Source: Cupriavidus basilensis (GTDB taxonomy: Bacteria; Pseudomonadota; Gammaproteobacteria; Burkholderiales; Burkholderiaceae). From it: a DNA stretch of 64,000 bases. The stretch is from positions 1,426,001 to 1,490,000 of the forward strand of contig NZ_CP062804.1 of the NCBI RefSeq assembly GCF_008801925.2, read 5' to 3'. Of this stretch, positions 26,603 to 35,006 are shown one piece after another. The stretch's first letter is position 1, and the number at the start of each line of letters is the position of its first letter. The position numbers and the translations under genes are program-made. Under the pieces are notes generated by a model. That model made no database searches and was not told where the DNA came from. It saw only the letters and a program-made list of their open reading frames with translations.

Positions 26603-27784
26603 ATGCAGCAGCAGAAGATCCTCTTCCTCAGTGTTTCCGCCGGCGCCGGCCACATGCGCGCCGCTGAAGCCCTGCGCCTGACCGCCGAAGCCGAATTCCC
26701 CGGTGTGCAGACGCTTCACCTGGACGTGATGGAATACGTCCCGGCGACGTTTCGCAAGCTCTACACCGACTTCTACATCAAGCTGGTGAACAGCTATCCG
26801 GCCCTTTGGGGCATGCTGTACCAGCACACTTCCGATGCCGACCCGGCCGCACCGATGCAAAAGCTGCGGCGCGCCGCCGAGCGCCTGAGCACGCGGGCGC
26901 TGCGCCGTGCGATCGACGAGTTCGCCCCGGATGCCATCGTCTGCACGCACTTCCTGCCCGCCGAGATCCTGATGCATGAGGTGCGCCGGCAGCGGCTGGC
27001 GGTGCCCGTGTGGGTGCAGGTGACAGACTTTGACCTGCACGGCATGTGGGTGATTCCCCATATGACAGGTTACTTTGCCGCCAGCGAGGAAATCGCGTTT
27101 CGCATGCGGGCCAGCCGGATCGAGGCTGGCCGCATCCACACCACAGGGATTCCGGTGGTGCCGGCGTTTTCCCACCCGCAGGATCGCCAGGCCTGCGCAC
27201 AGCATTTCGGGCTCGATCCGGCACGGCGCACCATCATGCTGATGGGCGGCGGGGCAGGGCTTGGCGGCCTTGACGAGGTGGCCAGCGCGCTGATGCGGCT
27301 GGACCACGATTTCCAGCTGATCGTGCTAGCCGGACGCAACGAGAACGCCCTGGCGCGGCTCAAGACCCTGGCCGCCGCATACCCCGGACGCCTCTTTCCC
27401 TTCGGCTTTACCAACGAGGTGGAACGCCTGATGGCGTGCTCCGACCTTGTCATTACCAAGCCGGGCGGCCTGACCACGTCCGAATGCCTGGCGATGGGCG
27501 TGCCGATGGTGGTCAATGCGCCGATTCCAGGGCAGGAAGAGCGCAATGCCGATTACCTGCTGGAGCAAGGCGCCGCGCTCAAGGCGGTCGACCTGGTATC
27601 GCTCGAATACCGGGTGCGCCTCTTGCTGGCGGAGCCGGCACGGCTCGACCAGATGCGTGCGCGGGCTAGCGCGCTCGGGCAACCGGCGGCGGCGCGCCGC
27701 GTGCTGGAAACCGTGCTCGGGCAATTGGCGCGGTGCGGCCAGCTAGCCGGCCACGGTGGCGCAGCTGCGACGGCGGGGCGTTGA
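26603..27784 (+). CDS. MGDG-synthase/MurG-like glycosyltransferase
   Basis: About 393 residues from the ATG at 26603; an in-frame GTG at 26510 overlapping the previous stop would add 31 unconvincing residues. The N-terminal motif ILFLSVSAGAGHMRAAEA is typical of the MGDG-synthase N-domain, and the GT28-type C-terminus shows MGGGAGLGG, LAGRNE, FTNEVERLMACSD and KPGGLTTSE. Such enzymes transfer a sugar from a UDP-sugar to diacylglycerol or a related lipid. The product could be a glycolipid membrane component, for example under phosphate limitation. It may be co-transcribed with the alpha-2-macroglobulin operon. Confidence 0.85.
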   Translation: MQQQKILFLSVSAGAGHMRAAEALRLTAEAEFPGVQTLHLDVMEYVPATFRKLYTDFYIKLVNSYPALWGMLYQHTSDADPAAPMQKLRRAAERLSTRALRRAIDEFAPDAIVCTHFLPAEILMHEVRRQRLAVPVWVQVTDFDLHGMWVIPHMTGYFAASEEIAFRMRASRIEAGRIHTTGIPVVPAFSHPQDRQACAQHFGLDPARRTIMLMGGGAGLGGLDEVASALMRLDHDFQLIVLAGRNENALARLKTLAAAYPGRLFPFGFTNEVERLMACSDLVITKPGGLTTSECLAMGVPMVVNAPIPGQEERNADYLLEQGAALKAVDLVSLEYRVRLLLAEPARLDQMRARASALGQPAAARRVLETVLGQLARCGQLAGHGGAAATAGR

Positions 27785-27785
27785 G

Positions 27786-28328
27786 ATGCGCGCGCTGAAC
27801 CTGTCTTCTTCCACCCGGCACGCGGGCCAGTCCTATCCGTCGCGCCATCCCATGGTGCTGGTGCTGACCGTGGCGTGGACCCTGCTGCTGGCCTATTTCT
27901 TCGCTAACGTGGAGATCCAGATCGAGGGTGCCGCGGGCTGGGCGGCCAACCTGCCCACCTGGCGCATCGAGCATCACTGGCTGCTGGATATCTTCTGGGG
28001 CGGGCGCCCGATGACCGGGTATCACGCGTGGGTATTCCCCTGCGTGGCGCTGTTCTTCCATTTTTCACTGGTGTTCGGCGGGCGCTGGAACTGGCGCGCC
28101 GAGGCGCGCGTGATCGCCTGCATCATGGTGTTCTGGATCAGCGAGGATTTTCTCTGGTTCGTGCTGAACCCGGCGTTCGGTCTGGCGCGCTTTGCGCCGA
28201 GTTTCGTGCCCTGGCACATCCACTGGTGGGCCGGCGCGCCTACCGATTATTGGGTTTCGCTGGGCGTGGCGGCGGTGTTGCTCTGGCTGTCATGCAGGGG
28301 GCCGGTGGGGAATCGTTACAGTTTTTAG
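27786..28328 (+). CDS. Integral membrane protein of unknown function
   Basis: A 180-residue protein with about four hydrophobic segments and many Trp and His residues (EHHWLLDIFWGG, WHIHWWAG). It starts one base after the stop of the glycosyltransferase gene, so it is probably coupled and may act on the same lipid. I do not recognise the family. Confidence 0.75.
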   Translation: MRALNLSSSTRHAGQSYPSRHPMVLVLTVAWTLLLAYFFANVEIQIEGAAGWAANLPTWRIEHHWLLDIFWGGRPMTGYHAWVFPCVALFFHFSLVFGGRWNWRAEARVIACIMVFWISEDFLWFVLNPAFGLARFAPSFVPWHIHWWAGAPTDYWVSLGVAAVLLWLSCRGPVGNRYSF

Positions 28329-28495
28329 GCGAATGCCGTCAATATGCTGTCTAGTACATATGTTGCGGTGCAATGTGTGACCAATACAACGCTTTTCGCC
28401 ATTTTGCGGCGGTGCATCGTGGCCCATTTTGGCGCCATCCTGTTTCCTGGGAGTAGAATCCGGCCCTTGTGTACTTTGTAGCATTCTTATAACAA

Positions 28496-29608
28496 ATGAG
28501 CCCCCGTCCTTCGCGCATGGCGTGCATTGACGCTCTCAAGGCGATCAGTTCACAGCTGATCGTGCTGCACCATCTTGCCTTCTATGGCCCCATGTCCGAT
28601 GCGGCCCACGTGCTGGCGCCCGGTCTGCTCGACTGGTTCTCGCAGTACGCGCGCATTGCCGTGCAGGTATTCCTCGTCATCAGCGGCTTCCTGGCGGCGC
28701 GCAGCCTGGCGCCCGCGGGGCATTTGATGGTGCCGCGCCCCTTACTGGCAATCTGGCGCCGTTACCAGAAGCTGGTGGTGCCCTATACCGCGGCGATCTT
28801 GATTGCCATTGCCGGTGCCGCCATTGCGCGCACCTGGATGCATCACGACTCCATTCCCGGCGCCCCCGGCCTGCACCAGTTCCTGGCGCATGTGCTGCTG
28901 CTGCATAACGTGCTGGATTTCGAAGCCTTGTCTGCCGGCGTCTGGTATGTGGCCATCGACCTGCAGTTGTTCGCCTTGCTGATGGTGGCATTGTGGGCTG
29001 CCCGTCGCTGCGAGCGATGGTTCGACGTGGGCGGCAGCCCGATGGGCCCGCTGGTGGTGGCCGGGCTGGTGCTGGCATCACTGTTCTGGTTCAACCGTGA
29101 TGCCACGTGGGATATCTGGGCGATTTACTTCTTCGGCGCCTACGGCTTGGGCACGCTGGCCTTCTGGGCATCCGAGCCAGAGCGTTCGCCGGTGGCACTG
29201 CTGGTCTTGTGCGCCGTGGTGCTGGCAGCGCTGGCCGTGGATTTCCGGCTGCGTATCGCGGTGGCGCTGGCCATCGCGCTCCTGCTCGGCACGGCGCGCC
29301 GTGGCAGTTGGCTTGAGCACTGGCCGCAGGCCCGGTTCCTGGCATTTTTCGGGCGCATTTCCTACTCGGTGTTCCTGGTGCATTTCCCGATTTGCCTGGT
29401 AGTGAATGCCCTGGTCTTCCATCTGGCTCCGCACCAGCCCGTCCTGAATGCGCTCGGCATGGTGCTGGCCTGGCTGCTGAGCAATGCCGCTGGGGCATTG
29501 TTCCATCGCTACGTGGAGAGCGGTGCGCCGTTGCGCGCATTGCGCCTGGCGCTTTGGCCAGCGGCCCCCGAGCCGGTCCAGCAGGCGGGGCAGCAACGGT
29601 CAACCTGA
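28496..29608 (+). CDS. Acyltransferase family 3 (OafA/NodX-like) membrane protein
   Basis: A 370-residue, roughly ten-segment membrane protein. The N-terminus CIDALKAISSQLIVLHHL with its His-His pair is the usual start of acyltransferase-3 proteins, and SYSVFLVHFPI near residue 290 is the matching C-terminal motif. These enzymes O-acylate sugars of polysaccharide or lipid from acyl-CoA. No clear ribosome site lies before the ATG. Followed by a terminator at 29658. Confidence 0.87.
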   Translation: MSPRPSRMACIDALKAISSQLIVLHHLAFYGPMSDAAHVLAPGLLDWFSQYARIAVQVFLVISGFLAARSLAPAGHLMVPRPLLAIWRRYQKLVVPYTAAILIAIAGAAIARTWMHHDSIPGAPGLHQFLAHVLLLHNVLDFEALSAGVWYVAIDLQLFALLMVALWAARRCERWFDVGGSPMGPLVVAGLVLASLFWFNRDATWDIWAIYFFGAYGLGTLAFWASEPERSPVALLVLCAVVLAALAVDFRLRIAVALAIALLLGTARRGSWLEHWPQARFLAFFGRISYSVFLVHFPICLVVNALVFHLAPHQPVLNALGMVLAWLLSNAAGALFHRYVESGAPLRALRLALWPAAPEPVQQAGQQRST

Positions 29609-29657
29609 CCGACCGATAGCACCGATATCGCTTCCGGTTTATCCGAAGGCATATCCA

Positions 29658-29692
29658 GCGGCACCCGGCCCGAGTGGCCCGGTGCCGCTTTT
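29658..29692 (+). terminator. Terminator after the acyltransferase gene
   Basis: GCGGCACC and GGTGCCGC arms, with a GGCC/GGCC inner stem beyond one mismatch, followed by TTTT. Confidence 0.72.
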
Positions 29693-29730
29693 ACATGGTG
29701 CCGATGCACCAGGAGTGGTGCTAGCCGCGG

Positions 29731-29759
29731 CGCTTGCGCACAGGCGCAGTGCGCAAGCG
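29731..29759. repeat. Inverted repeat upstream of the URC operon
   Basis: Perfect 11-bp arms CGCTTGCGCAC (29731-29741) and GTGCGCAAGCG (29749-29759) with a 7-base loop. It has no T-run, and its role is not clear. Confidence 0.45.
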
Positions 29760-29796
29760 GCATCGTGCGGCGTGCAACACAAGGTAGAAACGAGCA

Positions 29797-29826
29797 TTGG
29801 GATATGGCACGAAGGTTGCCTACTAT
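29797..29826 (+). promoter_or_regulatory. Sigma70 promoter of the URC operon
   Basis: -35 TTGGGA (29797-29802), 18-bp spacer, -10 TACTAT (29821-29826). The operator-like palindrome at 29838-29855 starts 12 bases after the -10. Confidence 0.72.
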
Positions 29827-29837
29827 GGAATCGTAAA

Positions 29838-29855
29838 CCTGACCGTTTGGTCAGG
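29838..29855. promoter_or_regulatory. RutR-like operator palindrome
   Basis: CCTGACCGTTTGGTCAGG is a perfect 7-bp inverted repeat with a 4-base centre. It agrees with the core of the E. coli RutR site (TGACC-NNNN-GGTCA). It covers the expected transcription start of URC1, and a RutR-like TetR gene lies in the same operon at 33187, so repression relieved by a pyrimidine ligand is likely. Confidence 0.75.
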
Positions 29856-29875
29856 ATTCTTGTTCCGAGGCTGCC

Positions 29876-31114
29876 ATGTCCGATCATATTGTCCTGACCT
29901 CGCACGCGCGCCGCGACAAGCCGGCCGAGCCAATCCACTGGGGGGCCGCCACGGCTGCGGAGCGCGGCCCCGTGATCGCAAGCCTGACCAATCCGGCTCA
30001 GCGCAATGTGATCGGCACCCATTCCGGCGCATACGCGGTTTACCGCGCGCTGGCGGTGGCCTCCGGCAAGCTGCAGCGAGACCACCGCGCTGATCTCACC
30101 GATACCTCGCCGGCCGAGGTCATCGGGCCTCACCCTCAGTGGAGCGATCCGGACAAGATCGTCTCGATGGATCCCTGGGGCCACCTGGTTTCCAGCGCCT
30201 TCGGCGACCGGATCGCCGCGGGCATCGACATCCGTCCCTCGATCGCCATTACGCGCGCCCACATCAATATGCCGGAACTGATGGGCGCCATTGCGGCCGG
30301 CCGGCTCACGCCTGATGGGCAGATCCTTCATGCCAATGGCGACGTGCGGGTCACCAAAGCCGCGATCGATCCGGTCTGGTACCTGCCGGGGCTGGCGCGC
30401 CGCTTCGAGATCAAGGAGAGCATGCTGCGCCGCAGCCTGTTCGAGCAGACCAGCGGCATGTTCCCGGAACTGGTCACGCGCCCCGACCTGAAAGTGTTCC
30501 TGCCGCCGATCGGCGGCATGACCCTGTACTTCTTTGGCGATGTCAGCCAGCTTGGCAAGCCCGAGACCAAGGTGGCCTGCCGCGTGCACGACGAGTGCAA
30601 CGGCTCGGACGTGTTTGGCTCCGATATCTGCACCTGCCGGCCGTACCTGGCCCACGGCATCGAGGTGTGCATCGAGATGGCGCAGCAGGGCGGCGTGGGG
30701 CTGGTGGTCTATAACCGGAAGGAAGGCCGGGCGCTGGGCGAGGTGACCAAGTTCCTGGTCTACAACGCCCGCAAGCGCCAGGTTGGCGGCGACCGGGCCG
30801 AGACTTATTTCGCACGCACGGAATGTATCGCCGGCGTGCAGGACATGCGCTTCCAGGAGCTCATGCCCGACGTGTTCCACTGGCTCGGCATCAAGCGTAT
30901 CGACCGCTGGGCTTCGATGAGCAATATGAAGCACGGGGCGCTGACCGCTCAGGGTATCGAGGTGGTCGAGCAGGTTGCGATTCCCGATGCACTGATCCCG
31001 GCTGATGCCCGCGTGGAAATCGACGCCAAGGTGGCAGCTGGCTACTTCACGAGCTATACCCCGCCTGACGCGGAAGAACTCGCGCTGGCCAAGGGTAGAG
31101 GACTGCACGAATGA
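29876..31114 (+). CDS. URC1-type GTP-cyclohydrolase-II-like protein of uracil catabolism
   Basis: A 412-residue protein whose C-terminal half is GTP-cyclohydrolase-II-like. The zinc cysteines appear as C241, C252 and C254 in DECNGSDVFGSDICTC, and the nucleotide region as NRKEGRALGEVTKFL. A roughly 190-residue N-terminal extension absent from RibA matches the URC1 group, which works in a yeast and bacterial uracil-degradation route. The next genes, DUF1688 (URC4) and uracil phosphoribosyltransferase, confirm this. In that route UMP is thought to be opened and degraded; the exact step done by URC1 is not settled. A riboflavin role is unlikely because no rib genes are near. Confidence 0.88.
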   Translation: MSDHIVLTSHARRDKPAEPIHWGAATAAERGPVIASLTNPAQRNVIGTHSGAYAVYRALAVASGKLQRDHRADLTDTSPAEVIGPHPQWSDPDKIVSMDPWGHLVSSAFGDRIAAGIDIRPSIAITRAHINMPELMGAIAAGRLTPDGQILHANGDVRVTKAAIDPVWYLPGLARRFEIKESMLRRSLFEQTSGMFPELVTRPDLKVFLPPIGGMTLYFFGDVSQLGKPETKVACRVHDECNGSDVFGSDICTCRPYLAHGIEVCIEMAQQGGVGLVVYNRKEGRALGEVTKFLVYNARKRQVGGDRAETYFARTECIAGVQDMRFQELMPDVFHWLGIKRIDRWASMSNMKHGALTAQGIEVVEQVAIPDALIPADARVEIDAKVAAGYFTSYTPPDAEELALAKGRGLHE

Positions 31115-32433
31115 ACGAGATACCCGAAGCGGGTGGCGTGCGCGGCGCCGCGAATCCCTTCATCAACGGCGAGGATGATGCCGGTGGCTGGGCCAGTCCC
31201 GTGCCGCCGGGCCATCCGGCCGCCGCGTTGCTCACGGGCCATGCGGTACGCACCCGTTGCGCTGCCGTGACGGATCATGTCGCAGCCGGCGCGTCCGAGC
31301 TGTTTACCTGGCATCCGGAGCGGATCCCGGCAGTGGCCGATTACGTGGCGGCCACCATCCGCCAGCGCTATCCCGACCTCAACGTGCCGTACCACAGCCG
31401 CTGGCGTCATTTCGAGAGCGGCGGCCCTGGCGAGAAGCTGGACCGCTGGCAGATCCTGTGCGAACGCGGCGGGCTCTCCGGCGAGGCCGACCGTGAGGAG
31501 CGCGCCCGCATCGGCATCGACCTGGTGATCCCCAGCGTATTGCTGGATGCCGGCGCAGGCCCGGACTGGCGCTATCGCGATCCTGCCAGCGACTTGTTGC
31601 TCACGCGCTCCGAAGGGCTCGGCGTGGCCAGCTTCGACCTGTTCGCGCGCGGCGGCTTTTCCGCACAGCCGGGGCAGCCGCTGCGCTCCGATACCGAGCG
31701 CCTGATGCGTATCGATGCATCCTCCATCGCAACCGCATTCCAGGTGGCCCAGCACAACCCGCTGGTGGGCCTGGATGGACGCGCCGGGCTGTTGCGCCGC
31801 CTTGGCGAGGTTGCGCAAGCCACGCCAGCGGTCTTTGGTTCGCCGGCGCGGCTGGGCAACCTGTTCGACTACCTCAAGGCGCATGCCAGTTCTGGGCAGA
31901 TCGAGGCCGGCTTCGTGCTGACCACGCTGCTGGTGGCGCTGGGGCCGGTATGGCCCGGGCGTGTGAGCCTGGAAGGCGTGTCGCTGGGCGACTGCTGGCA
32001 CCACCCGGCCTGTACGGATGGCCTGGTGCCTTTTCACAAGCTGACCCAGTGGCTGACCTACTCGCTGCTGGAACCGCTGGAAGATGCCGGCCTGACTGTG
32101 ACCGGGCTGGAGGCCTTGACGGGCTTGCCCGAATACCGCAACGGCGGGCTGCTGTTCGATTTCGAGCTGATGGTGCCGCGCGACCCTGGCTTTACTGCCG
32201 TGGCGCACACGGTGGATGAGCCGGTTATCGTGGAATGGCGCGCGCTGACGGTGACGGGACTCGACCTCGTGGCCGCGTCGGTGCGCGAGGCGCTCGGGTT
32301 GTCGGCAGAGTTGTTCCCGCTGGCCCGCGTGCTGGAGGGTGGCACCTGGGCCGCGGGACGGCGCATTGCCGCCAAGCGCAGGCCAGGTGGTCCGCCGCCT
32401 TTCGCCATCAACAGCGACGGCACGGTGTTCTAG
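31111..32433 (+). CDS. URC4/DUF1688-family uracil catabolism protein
   Basis: A 440-residue cytoplasmic protein coupled to URC1 by an ATGA overlap. DUF1688 features are visible as VPYHSRWRHFESGG, IDLVIPSVLLDAGAGPDW and LEGVSLGDCWHHP. URC4 is required for uracil use as a nitrogen source in Saccharomyces kluyveri, but its reaction is unknown. Its fixed pairing with URC1 in bacteria, as here, points to consecutive steps or a complex. Confidence 0.88.
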   Translation: MNEIPEAGGVRGAANPFINGEDDAGGWASPVPPGHPAAALLTGHAVRTRCAAVTDHVAAGASELFTWHPERIPAVADYVAATIRQRYPDLNVPYHSRWRHFESGGPGEKLDRWQILCERGGLSGEADREERARIGIDLVIPSVLLDAGAGPDWRYRDPASDLLLTRSEGLGVASFDLFARGGFSAQPGQPLRSDTERLMRIDASSIATAFQVAQHNPLVGLDGRAGLLRRLGEVAQATPAVFGSPARLGNLFDYLKAHASSGQIEAGFVLTTLLVALGPVWPGRVSLEGVSLGDCWHHPACTDGLVPFHKLTQWLTYSLLEPLEDAGLTVTGLEALTGLPEYRNGGLLFDFELMVPRDPGFTAVAHTVDEPVIVEWRALTVTGLDLVAASVREALGLSAELFPLARVLEGGTWAAGRRIAAKRRPGGPPPFAINSDGTVF

Positions 32434-32527
32434 CGGGTTTGCCAGACCCGCGCCGCAGCAAACAGCATGAGCAACCAGCATGAGCAGCCAGCAAGTGCTA
32501 TCCGCTACCGCCCTCCAGGAGCGCATC

Positions 32528-33187
32528 ATGACCGACCTCTCCGCCGTACCGCCCGCCACCGCGTCCGTGATGGTAGTGGATCATCCGCTCGTGCAGCACA
32601 AGGTCACGCTGGTCCGCAGCGAAGACACCACCACCGACAATTTTCGCCGGCTGGTGCGCGAGATCAGCCAGTTGCTGACCTACGAGGCAACCCGCGACCT
32701 GGCGATGGAGACCATCGCCATCAAGACGCCGATCGCGCCCATGCAGTCGCCGGTGCTCTCGGGCAAGAAGCTGTGCCTGGTGTCGATCCTGCGGGCCGGC
32801 AATGGTTTCCTGGATGGCATGCTGGACTTGCTGCCGGCCGCGCGGGTCGGGCATATCGGCCTGTACCGCGACCCGGAAACGCTGGAGCCGATCGAGTACT
32901 ACTTCAAGATGCCGGAAGACATCCATGAGCGGCTGGTGATCGTGGTCGACCCGATGCTGGCTACCGGCAACTCCGCCATCGCCGCGCTCAACCGTCTGAA
33001 GGAAGCCGGTGTGAGCACGCTCAAGTACGTGTGCCTGATCGCTTCGCGGCAGGGTTTGATGGCCTTGCGAGCGGCGCATCCCGACGTAGCCATCGTCACC
33101 GCGGCCATTGACGAGGAACTCAACGAGCACGGCTACATCGTGCCAGGCCTGGGCGACGCCGGCGACCGCCTCTACGGCACCAAGTAA
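32528..33187 (+). CDS. upp: Uracil phosphoribosyltransferase
   Basis: Makes UMP from uracil and PRPP (219 residues). The start at 32528 has AGGAGC seven bases upstream; the ATG at 32480 lacks a site and would make an overlong protein. The PRPP loop [10 protein letters not shown] begins at residue 141, and the end [13 protein letters not shown] is the normal UPRT C-terminus. In the URC route UMP made by this enzyme is the starting compound, so it is an integral member of the operon (URC6 equivalent). Confidence 0.94.
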   Translation: MTDLSAVPPATASVMVVDHPLVQHKVTLVRSEDTTTDNFRRLVREISQLLTYEATRDLAMETIAIKTPIAPMQSPVLSGKKLCLVSILRAGNGFLDGMLDLLPAARVGHIGLYRDPETLEPIEYYFKMPEDIHERLVIVVDPMLATGNSAIAALNRLKEAGVSTLKYVCLIASRQGLMALRAAHPDVAIVTAAIDEELNEHGYIVPGLGDAGDRLYGTK

Positions 33188-33903
33188 TGGGAGCGCCGGC
33201 TACGGCGCCGCCGCCATGCTTTCCGCCGCCGCGGGAGGTGGCGGGGGGGCGCATCCGCCAGGAGAACGAGGCGCTGATCCTGCGCGCGGCCGAATACGTG
33301 TTCGCCCGGGCCGGCTTTGCTGGCGCGACCATGAACGAGATCGCCACGCGCGCCGGCGTGCCGAAGTCCAACCTGCATTACTACTTCCGCACCAAGCAGG
33401 CGCTATATCGGGCCGTGCTGGCGCATACGCTCGCGCTGTGGCTGTCCGAGACCGACATCATCGGCGCGGAGCAGCGGCCCCAGGTGGCACTGGAGCAGTA
33501 CATCCGCGCCAAGATGCGGCTGTCTGCCAGCCATCCGGATGCCTCGCGCGTGTTTGCCAACGAGCTGCTGCACGGAGCGCCGGAGATCCGCGACGTACTC
33601 AGCGGCGCGCTGCGCGCGCTGGTGGCGCGCAAGGCCGGCGTGATCCGGGAATGGATCGCGCGCGGCGAGATGGCCAGCGTCGATCCGCAGCACCTGTTTT
33701 TCACGATCTGGGCCGCCACCCAGACCTACGCCGATTTTGAGTCGCAAGTTTGCGCCGTGCTTGGGGTGAGCCACCTGGGCCAGCGCGATTATGAACAGGC
33801 CACCGACCACCTGGTGCGGCTTTTGCTGCGAGGCTGCGGGCTGGAACCGGCTGGCCTGGCCGTGGAGTTATCGTCAACAAGGGGAGAGAGCCATGAGTAT
33901 TGA
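33187..33903 (+). CDS. RutR-like TetR-family regulator
   Basis: A 238-residue repressor whose ATG shares one base with the upp stop (TAATG). The helix-turn-helix region reads GATMNEIATRAGVPKSNLHYYF, preceded by IRQENEALILRAAEYVF; both are characteristic of RutR, the uracil-responsive regulator of pyrimidine use. A palindrome like the RutR site lies before the first gene of the operon at 29838. It probably represses its own operon and responds to uracil or a related base; ligand identity is inferred. Confidence 0.87.
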   Translation: MGAPATAPPPCFPPPREVAGGRIRQENEALILRAAEYVFARAGFAGATMNEIATRAGVPKSNLHYYFRTKQALYRAVLAHTLALWLSETDIIGAEQRPQVALEQYIRAKMRLSASHPDASRVFANELLHGAPEIRDVLSGALRALVARKAGVIREWIARGEMASVDPQHLFFTIWAATQTYADFESQVCAVLGVSHLGQRDYEQATDHLVRLLLRGCGLEPAGLAVELSSTRGESHEY

Positions 33904-34900
33904 GGGTAAGCGCAGGTCCTGGTTGAAATTCGCGGCGGCTGCCGCCGGCGTGGCCGCACTCGGTGGCGTCGTGCCGGCGCAGGCGCAGGCCAAGCTGAAG
34001 GTGGCGGCGGTCTACACCGTGCCCGTCGAGCAGCAATGGGTGTCGCGCATTCACAAGGCGCTCAACGAGGCCAAGGCGCGCGGCGAGATCGACTATGTGT
34101 TCTCGGAAAGCGTGTCCAACGCCGACTATGAGCGCGTGCTGCGCCAGTACGCGGAGCAGGGCTCGTCGCTGATCCTGGGCGAATCGTTCGCCGTCGAGGC
34201 GGCCGCGCGCAAGGTGGCCAAGGACTATCCCAAGACCGCGTTCCTGATGGGCTCTTCCGGCAAGCCGCAGGCGCCTAACTTCTCGGTGTTCGACAACTAC
34301 ATCCAGGAGCCGTCCTACCTCACTGGCATGATCGCCGGCGGCATGACCAAGACCAACCATATCGGCATGGTGGGTGGCTATGCCATCCCCGAGGTCAACC
34401 GGCTGATGCACGCCTTCATGGAGGGCGCGCGCGAGGTCAATCCCAAGGTGAAGTTTACGGTCAGCTTCATCGGCTCGTGGTTCGATCCGCCCAAGGCCAA
34501 GGAAGCGGCCTTCGCCATGATCGACAAGGGCGCCGACGTGCTCTACGCCGAGCGCTTTGGCGTATCCGACGCCGCGAAGGAAAAGGGCAAGCTGGCGATC
34601 GGCAATGTCATCAACACGCAGCCGCAGTATCCCGCTACCGTGGTCGCCTCGGCGCTGTGGAACATGGAGCCCACCGTGGGCGCCGCGCTCGGCAAGGTCA
34701 AGGCCGGCCAGTTCAAGAGCGAGGACTACGGCCCCTATTCGCTGATGAAGTTCAAGGGCGCGGAGCTGGCGCCGCTGGGCACGTTTGACGGCAAGGTGCC
34801 GGGCGACGTGATGTCCAAGGTCAAGGCGAAAGAGAAAGCGATCCTCGATGGCAAGTTCGCGGTCAAGGTGGTGGAAACGGAGCCGAAGTCGTCGCAGTAA
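33893..34900 (+). CDS. BMP-family (PnrA/Med) nucleoside-binding protein of an ABC importer
   Basis: A 335-residue periplasmic binding protein of the basic membrane protein family, which binds nucleosides. The start at 33893 has AGGGGAGAGAG upstream and overlaps the regulator gene by 11 bases. The N-terminus KRRSWLKF plus hydrophobic stretch looks like a Tat signal peptide, cleaved near PAQAQA. The BMP pattern includes LILGESFAVEAAARKVAKDYPK and GMVGGYAIPEVNRL. With the ATPase and two permeases downstream it forms a complete importer for a nucleoside or base feeding the URC route. Confidence 0.9.
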   Translation: MSIEGKRRSWLKFAAAAAGVAALGGVVPAQAQAKLKVAAVYTVPVEQQWVSRIHKALNEAKARGEIDYVFSESVSNADYERVLRQYAEQGSSLILGESFAVEAAARKVAKDYPKTAFLMGSSGKPQAPNFSVFDNYIQEPSYLTGMIAGGMTKTNHIGMVGGYAIPEVNRLMHAFMEGAREVNPKVKFTVSFIGSWFDPPKAKEAAFAMIDKGADVLYAERFGVSDAAKEKGKLAIGNVINTQPQYPATVVASALWNMEPTVGAALGKVKAGQFKSEDYGPYSLMKFKGAELAPLGTFDGKVPGDVMSKVKAKEKAILDGKFAVKVVETEPKSSQ

Positions 34901-34932
34901 GGTGGCCAGAGCCACCTGAAGTGCCCGGCTGC

Positions 34933-34972
34933 GTTTGCTCCCCTCGCCCGCGTCTGGGCTAGGGGAGCAAAC
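34933..34972 (+). promoter_or_regulatory. Stable hairpin between binding protein and ATPase genes
   Basis: Arms GTTTGCTCCCCT (34933-34944) and AGGGGAGCAAAC (34961-34972), with an inner GCCC/GGGC stem. There is no immediate T-run. Hairpins at this position in ABC operons often stabilise the binding-protein mRNA or attenuate read-through. Confidence 0.65.
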
Positions 34973-35006
34973 CGTCGACGCTTTTAAACGCCATCATCAG
35001 CCATCC

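Noticed and set aside
29876..31114. Riboflavin-pathway GTP cyclohydrolase II (ribA)
   Set aside because: The long N-terminal extension and the URC4-upp neighbours point to the URC1 group.
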